This document shows positions 59,556 to 64,000 of a stretch of DNA of 64,000 nt, one piece after another. The stretch's first letter is position 1. Each line of letters opens with the position of its first letter. The stretch spans positions 84,638,001-84,702,000 of the forward strand of contig JAZBRS010000020.1 of assembly GCA_037176725.1 (NCBI GenBank), given 5' to 3'. This DNA is from Posidonia oceanica (lineage: Eukaryota; Streptophyta; Magnoliopsida; Alismatales; Posidoniaceae). Made by a program: the position numbers and the translations under genes. A model generated the notes under the pieces. The model made no database searches. It was not told where the DNA came from and saw nothing but the letters and a program-made list of their open reading frames with translations.

Positions 59556-61261
59556 GATAGCATTTGGTACGTTGGAATAAGGACTGAAATGGAATGAAAA
59601 AAATTCATTCTGATATTTGGTACACAAATAAGTCTGAAATAGCTATGGGAATGGAATTCCCTTGGCAATCAAATTCCCATTGAATATAGGAATTCCCTTG
59701 GCAATCAAATTCCCATTGAATATGGGAATTTCATTCCTTCCCAAGAAGCAAGGAATTTAATTCTCATTCCATTGGAAATCATCTACTCCTCTACTCCTCA
59801 AAAAAACCTGACGCCCTCATCTACTCCTCCCCCTCGTTTCACAAGCCGTCTCCCTCCTCCGCCCCTTCCCTATTGGAAGTGCCGGCCTCCTCCTCGACTC
59901 TCCTCCGTGGCCCATAGAGTCCACAAGCTGATAATGATAATGATTTCAAACCTAGATTCCTACAAGCAGTTGAGGAAGCATTATCCAAGTTGCTTCCTAA
60001 TATTGAGATCAAGGCTAAACTACACATAGAGTCCAGGATGAAGACAATGAAGAAGGATTGATTATAGTATATGACATGATGAATAACCACACTAGTAGGT
60101 TTGGAAATCTCACATGGGATTATGATAACGTATGTGTAACTGTGGCTTCCGATGGTTGGGAGTCATATTTACAAGTATTGACTATTTTATGAAAGAATGT
60201 ATATATTTTGTTCTTACACTAAAAAAAAATTATACTTATTTTCTTGAATATTTTTTATATTTCATAGATCCACAAGAAAACATTTATGTGGAAAAATAAG
60301 TCATTTCCACATTATTGGGATCTTTGCATTATTTTTGGGAAAGATCGAGCAATAGGAAAATATGTCCAAATTCCAGCTGATGTAGTTGAAAAGATTGATA
60401 TTGAGGGAGGATATGGTGATGCAGCAGAAGATGTGGATTGTTCTTTGGTGAATGAAACGTCACTGTAAATTGAAAATGAAAATCCTATTACGAATGAAGA
60501 GTATTCTAGTATTAAGAAAAATCCAAAAAAGATGAAGAAAGATCTCTGAGCCAATTATTCAAAGGATTACAGATGCAACAACAGTGATTGTAAATCAAAT
60601 AAAAACATAAACAGAAATATTCAATAAAGCCATTAGTATGGACTTCAATGTGTTTAAAGCAAAGAAGAAGGTAAACGAAGAGATAAAGAAGCTTCCTGGT
60701 ATTACTGTGAACGAGCGTTTCAAAGCAGTAAGAAACATTACTCAAGATGATAATAAAACCATTGTTTTCTTTGCTATCGCTGATGATGAAAAAGAAGAAT
60801 GGGTGAAAGCAGCTTAATGGTGACATTTGATGCCGTTCCTTTTATTTACTTTGAAACTACTATATTTTGGTAACATTTGTTGATGTTTTTCAATCTATTT
60901 TGAACTACTATATTTTAGTGATATTTGTTGATGTTTTTTGGTAGATTAATGTCATGAGTAAATATGAATTTGTCATTTTTATTCTACTTGTATGGAAAAA
61001 AAAACTATTTTTTTTTTCAAATTTATAGGATATTTTTGTTAATATGTAGTTGTTAATCTTCTAAATTTTGTATTTCCATCTCAATTCTGTTCTTATGTAC
61101 GAAACAGTGGAAATAAATTATCTGTCAATTTCACTCTGCAATTCTATTACATACCAAACACAAGAATGGAATAAAACAATTCCATTCCATTCTATTCCAA
61201 ATTCTATTCTAGAGTTCATTCCATTCCTGTCTATTTTCATTCTAATATACCAAACGCAGCA
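59556..61261 (+). mobile_element. PIF/Harbinger derivative with Myb-like ORF
   Basis: Flanked by TAA on both sides (59553-59555 and 61262-61264), the typical PIF/Harbinger target duplication. The left end GATAGCATTTGGTAC and the complement of the right end, TGCTGCGTTTGGTAT, form a diverged inverted repeat. Both subterminal regions are rich in GGAATGGAATGAA. The interior encodes only the Myb/SANT-like accessory protein, with no DDE transposase. Confidence 0.7.
59930..60817 (+). pseudogene. Myb/SANT-like (Myb_DNA-bind_3) protein of the Harbinger element, disrupted
   Basis: First part: FLQAVEEALSKLLPNIEIKA and an LHIESRMKTMKKDW helix, then WDYDNVCVTVASDGWESYL before a probable intron (about 60173-60268). 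Second part: KSFPHYWDLCIIFGKDRAIG, the signature of plant Myb_DNA-bind_3 proteins, and a C-terminal FFAIADDEKEEWVKAA. A TAA at 60466, a shift near 60545 and a TAA at about 60605 break it. In active elements this protein helps the transposase reach DNA and the nucleus. Confidence 0.75.
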
Positions 61262-61264
61262 TAA

Positions 61265-62114
61265 GGGTGTGTATGGAATTAGAAAAGAATTGAAGAGTAT
61301 ACATGCAATATGAACGAATTGAAGGACAACATGCAAATAACCCAATAATAATTGAAAACCATGATAATCAAATTGTAAATATTTATCGAAGTACTCTTCT
61401 TCATTTTATGTTTTTTTGCAAACGGTAGTGGGATTATTCTCTATAATATTTTTTTCTCCTACGGTTCGTGAAATTCGGACTCGGAAAAGAGGTGTATATT
61501 CCACACTCCCTGGTCAACTACACCATAGCAGTTGATTCCTTCCCTTTATGTTTTCAAGTTAATTCTTTTTATATTTTTTAGTTTGACACCAAATCACATT
61601 TATCTGTATATTTTATGGACCACATACCTTGCTTCCTTGTTATTAAAAGCGTTTCACACTTCAATTTCCATTATCTGTCGGGGCCATTGCATCCTTGTTA
61701 TAAAAAAGCGTTTCACAATTCAATTTCCAATTAGTTATTATGTGTTGGGGGCTGTTGAAGGAGAAATTATATACTGTTGAAGGAGAAATTATATATTTCT
61801 TATTATCATACATGGTCTGGTAGGAGCAAAGATGACAGACAACTGGTCAACACCATATATCAAAAAAAAAAAAAAAAAAGTATCGAACAAAACAATGAAC
61901 AATTCCACTCAAATTACAGGAACCCCAGATGCCCGGTTCTTGAAGGAAGAAGAGCTGGACCAGACCTAAGGTGCCCTTTAATAAAATTAGAAAAAAGCAA
62001 AGAATACCACACTAATCGGAAAGGGGGCAGTGGAAACTATAGGTACAAAAATCATAAGATCATCACTGATGTTCAGTTATACCTGAGTAAAGAAAACTGC
62101 AACGCCTTCTAAGC
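61265..62114 (-). other. Intergenic / 3' UTR of the PDH E1-alpha gene
   Basis: Contains an A19 run at 61861-61879 and repeats of TGTTGAAGGAGAAATTATAT (61753 and 61777). The part next to 62114 is presumably the 3' UTR of the minus-strand gene. No other gene is seen. Confidence 0.5.
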
Positions 62115-62392
62115 TTACACCTGAGCAGTGCCTTGGGTGAACCCAGGGTCCTCACATCGGTACTTCCCGTCAGGTCCAATCCCGAAACCTTTTGGATCAA
62201 CGAATACATTCTCTAGCAGCTGGCTGCGAGAAGGAACAGGGCTTGCATCTGCAAATTCAACAGCTTCTTCAATTTCCTCGTCAATCCTTTTCACAATGGC
62301 CTTCAGCTCAGCCTCACTTGCAAGATTGTGCTCCAGCATGTATTTCTTCAACACCACAATGGGATCTCTTGCAGCATAGTGAGCTTTCTCGT
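62115..62392 (-). CDS. Last exon of plastid pyruvate dehydrogenase E1 component subunit alpha
   Basis: Encodes the C-terminal ~91 residues: EKAHYAARDPIVVLKKYM, a long acidic helix, then EFADASPVPSRSQLLENVF and the terminal GFGIGPDGKYRCEDP segment ending GTAQV. This tail is diagnostic of the chloroplast E1-alpha (PDH-E1 alpha, Arabidopsis At1g01090 type) rather than the mitochondrial form. E1-alpha with E1-beta decarboxylates pyruvate using thiamine diphosphate, supplying acetyl-CoA for fatty acid synthesis in the plastid. The exon begins after the acceptor TTTGTATCCAG (plus-strand 62393-62403), in the middle of an Asp codon. Upstream exons lie beyond 64000 or were not recognised. Confidence 0.88.
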
Positions 62393-64000
62393 CTGGATAC
62401 AAACAAGAAAGTTCAGAAGCCATGAATGTTTTGAAAAGCTTTTACTAGTTTAACAAGGAAGAGATCCTTCTGTCAGAAAACCACGAATGTAAGGATCTAT
62501 TCATTTGGTAAGTATGTGGGATGAATCATAATTTATAAAGGTGTGAACTCTGATGATCATGAAAATCCAGGCATTTATTATAGACAATATTTGATACACC
62601 ATAAGAAAATTCTAAATTCTAAACTAGTCTCAGAACAGAAACAACAATAATTATGTCTTAATCCCACTATGTCGGATCGGTCACATGAATCCTTTCCCTC
62701 CATCATTAAGATACATGTTCATAAGTTGTCGCTATAAGTTGTATGTTAGCCGCTTATCTACCGCAAGGTCCGCAATCCTTCTCCTAACCCATGGTTGGGT
62801 CTGACTGTGTAAGAAGTAACTTCATGCAGACAGAGTTCCCTCAAGAAGAGCAGAAATCATGAACTGAAAATGAGTTTAATATCAATCAAAAGGACCAAAA
62901 GTTTTCATATAATGTGGCCTCTAGTACACTGTGAAATAAACATATAAAGATAAAAAATCGAATTGAATAAAAAAAATAAAAACACTTTAAATCACCATTA
63001 CCCTACCCATAAAGTGAAGGGATCACCATCTAAGTATCATAACATAGTCAAAATAGACAACCCTTTTCAACAGTTTGCACATGTTCATCCTGATGATTAA
63101 TCAATTTGTCAGAACAACAGTAGCATATCAGAGAGAGTATCGTAACATTTTTCTTTTGCTCGGACAGTATCATAATCTACAAAAAACAGACTCATCTATA
63201 AACTTGTAAGAATCCTAACAAAATCTAATAAACCATAATCCCAAATAGCAACTTCTAAAATGCTAATTCAAGCTTCTTATGCAGAAGCTTAAGTGTTGGA
63301 TATAAACTTATGGGTGCCAAATGCAATTTCATGAAAGAGTCGTATAACATTACATTGTTATTGTCATCAATGATGAAACTAAAGACCATCACTAGAGACA
63401 ATAAGGAGACTATTTTGCAGAGAATTTTGTTTAAAACAAAATACAACGAGAGTATTTGGAACTTTAGGTAAATGGAAGAGGAAGAGGAAGATGAACAGTT
63501 TCCATCCGAGCACATCCAGGTGTTAAGCGACCAGTCCAGCTCATTGAATGCTCTATACAATTTGAGTTCAGGTACTCGATAAATTATAAGGGAATAAAGC
63601 CCAATTAAGATGAGGATGGAAAGTGACAATTTGATCTCATGAATTATCATTCAACTGCGAATTGGAGTTTCATCTATTTATTAGATGGTGAAATGGTTCT
63701 TCGGTGGCACAAGATTAGAATGGCAATAAGGTTGTTGAACATTGGGATGACATCATGGCGTAGGCTTTTCTTGTTACATCTAGCATATATATTAACATGA
63801 ATGTAAGCAATTCTAAATAGGCTCTTTTACATTTTCTGTGGCTCGCGGTTTCTGACAAAAAAGCTCATGTAGTTGCAGGGAATCCAATTGGCCACTACTG
63901 TGCTGCTTTACAGGTTGTTGGAAAAAAAAAAACACTAACTACCAGACAGCTTGCAGGTTCATGTCTCAGAAGCTAAAATAACATAATAAGATAATTGCTC
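62393..64000 (-). other. Intron of the PDH E1-alpha gene, continuing past the window
   Basis: AT-rich with no recognisable E1-alpha coding block on the minus strand. A frame at 63255-63650 has a Ser run (AGGAAGAGGAAGAGG on the plus strand) and no family match. Confidence 0.5.
62645..62835 (-). mobile_element. Au-type SINE in the PDH E1-alpha intron
   Basis: In minus-strand sense the 3' part reads GATTCATGTGACCGATCCG, then TAGTGGGATTAAGAC and ends TTATTGTTGTTTC. This is a diverged form of the Au SINE tail (GGATTCATGTAGCCGACCCC, GGGATTAAGGCTT, TTGTTG). The 5' part has a diverged tRNA-like ACCCAACCATGGG segment. Target duplications were not resolved. Confidence 0.6.

Noticed and set aside
63255..63650. 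131-codon minus-strand frame considered as an upstream PDH E1-alpha exon
   Set aside because: No E1-alpha motif is found, and the Ser run comes from a GGAAGA repeat. I treat it as intron sequence.

Overview
The window looks like nuclear DNA of a flowering plant. Host-type genes have short GT-AG introns, a (CT)n-rich 5' leader and a plant lipid-transfer START family. There is the 3' end of a plastid pyruvate dehydrogenase E1-alpha gene, and most of the rest is plant LTR retrotransposons. The AT-rich introns and giant Tat/Ogre-type elements do not suggest a grass, but I cannot name the species.

Positions 1-42,100 are a stack of nested LTR retrotransposons, called A to F here. A is the right-hand LTR of a minus-strand Ogre-like element (1-4707) whose body lies left of the window. 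It sits inside the 3' LTR of element C (4708-6216). The 3' internal tail of C (6217-10086) carries tandem arrays and is interrupted by element B. B is a giant minus-strand Tat/Ogre element: 3' LTR 10087-15276, polypurine tract, hairpin-rich tandem arrays, an extra DUF7745/plant-mobile-domain-like ORF (18103-19305), pol (20810 to about 26510), gag (26401 to about 29700), a tRNA-Arg-type primer binding site (30931-30948) and only the first 215 bp of its 5' LTR. A deletion joins that stub to the last bases of the 5' LTR of D (31165-36393), a plus-strand non-autonomous Ty3/gypsy-type element. D lies in what appears to be the other LTR of C (36394-36947). Further right are an Ogre-like LTR, E (36948-39391), and a chromovirus-type LTR, F (39394-40340), with anonymous 3' sequence.

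Positions 42,780-49,612 hold a decayed CACTA remnant that ends in a clear terminal repeat at 45546-45559, directly followed by a decayed plus-strand Ty1/copia element with a 162-bp 3' LTR. Positions 49,613-51,900 hold nothing I can name.

Positions 52,280-56,790 are the one complete host gene: a six-exon START-domain membrane protein of 433 aa. Beyond it are a MULE (MuDR) fragment, a PIF/Harbinger derivative with only the Myb-like ORF (59556-61261), the last exon of the plastid PDH E1-alpha gene on the minus strand (62115-62392), and an Au-type SINE in its last intron.

Three patterns are not explained by ordinary annotation. (1) A ~57-nt double-hairpin module recurs at least 12 times in LTRs of different lineages, with covarying arms. 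(2) The rapidly diverging arrays next to the 3' LTRs of B and C all keep a short stem-loop. (3) The gag, pol and DUF7745 frames of B are broken almost only by TAG codons, as expected from C-to-T change at CAG (CHG) sites.
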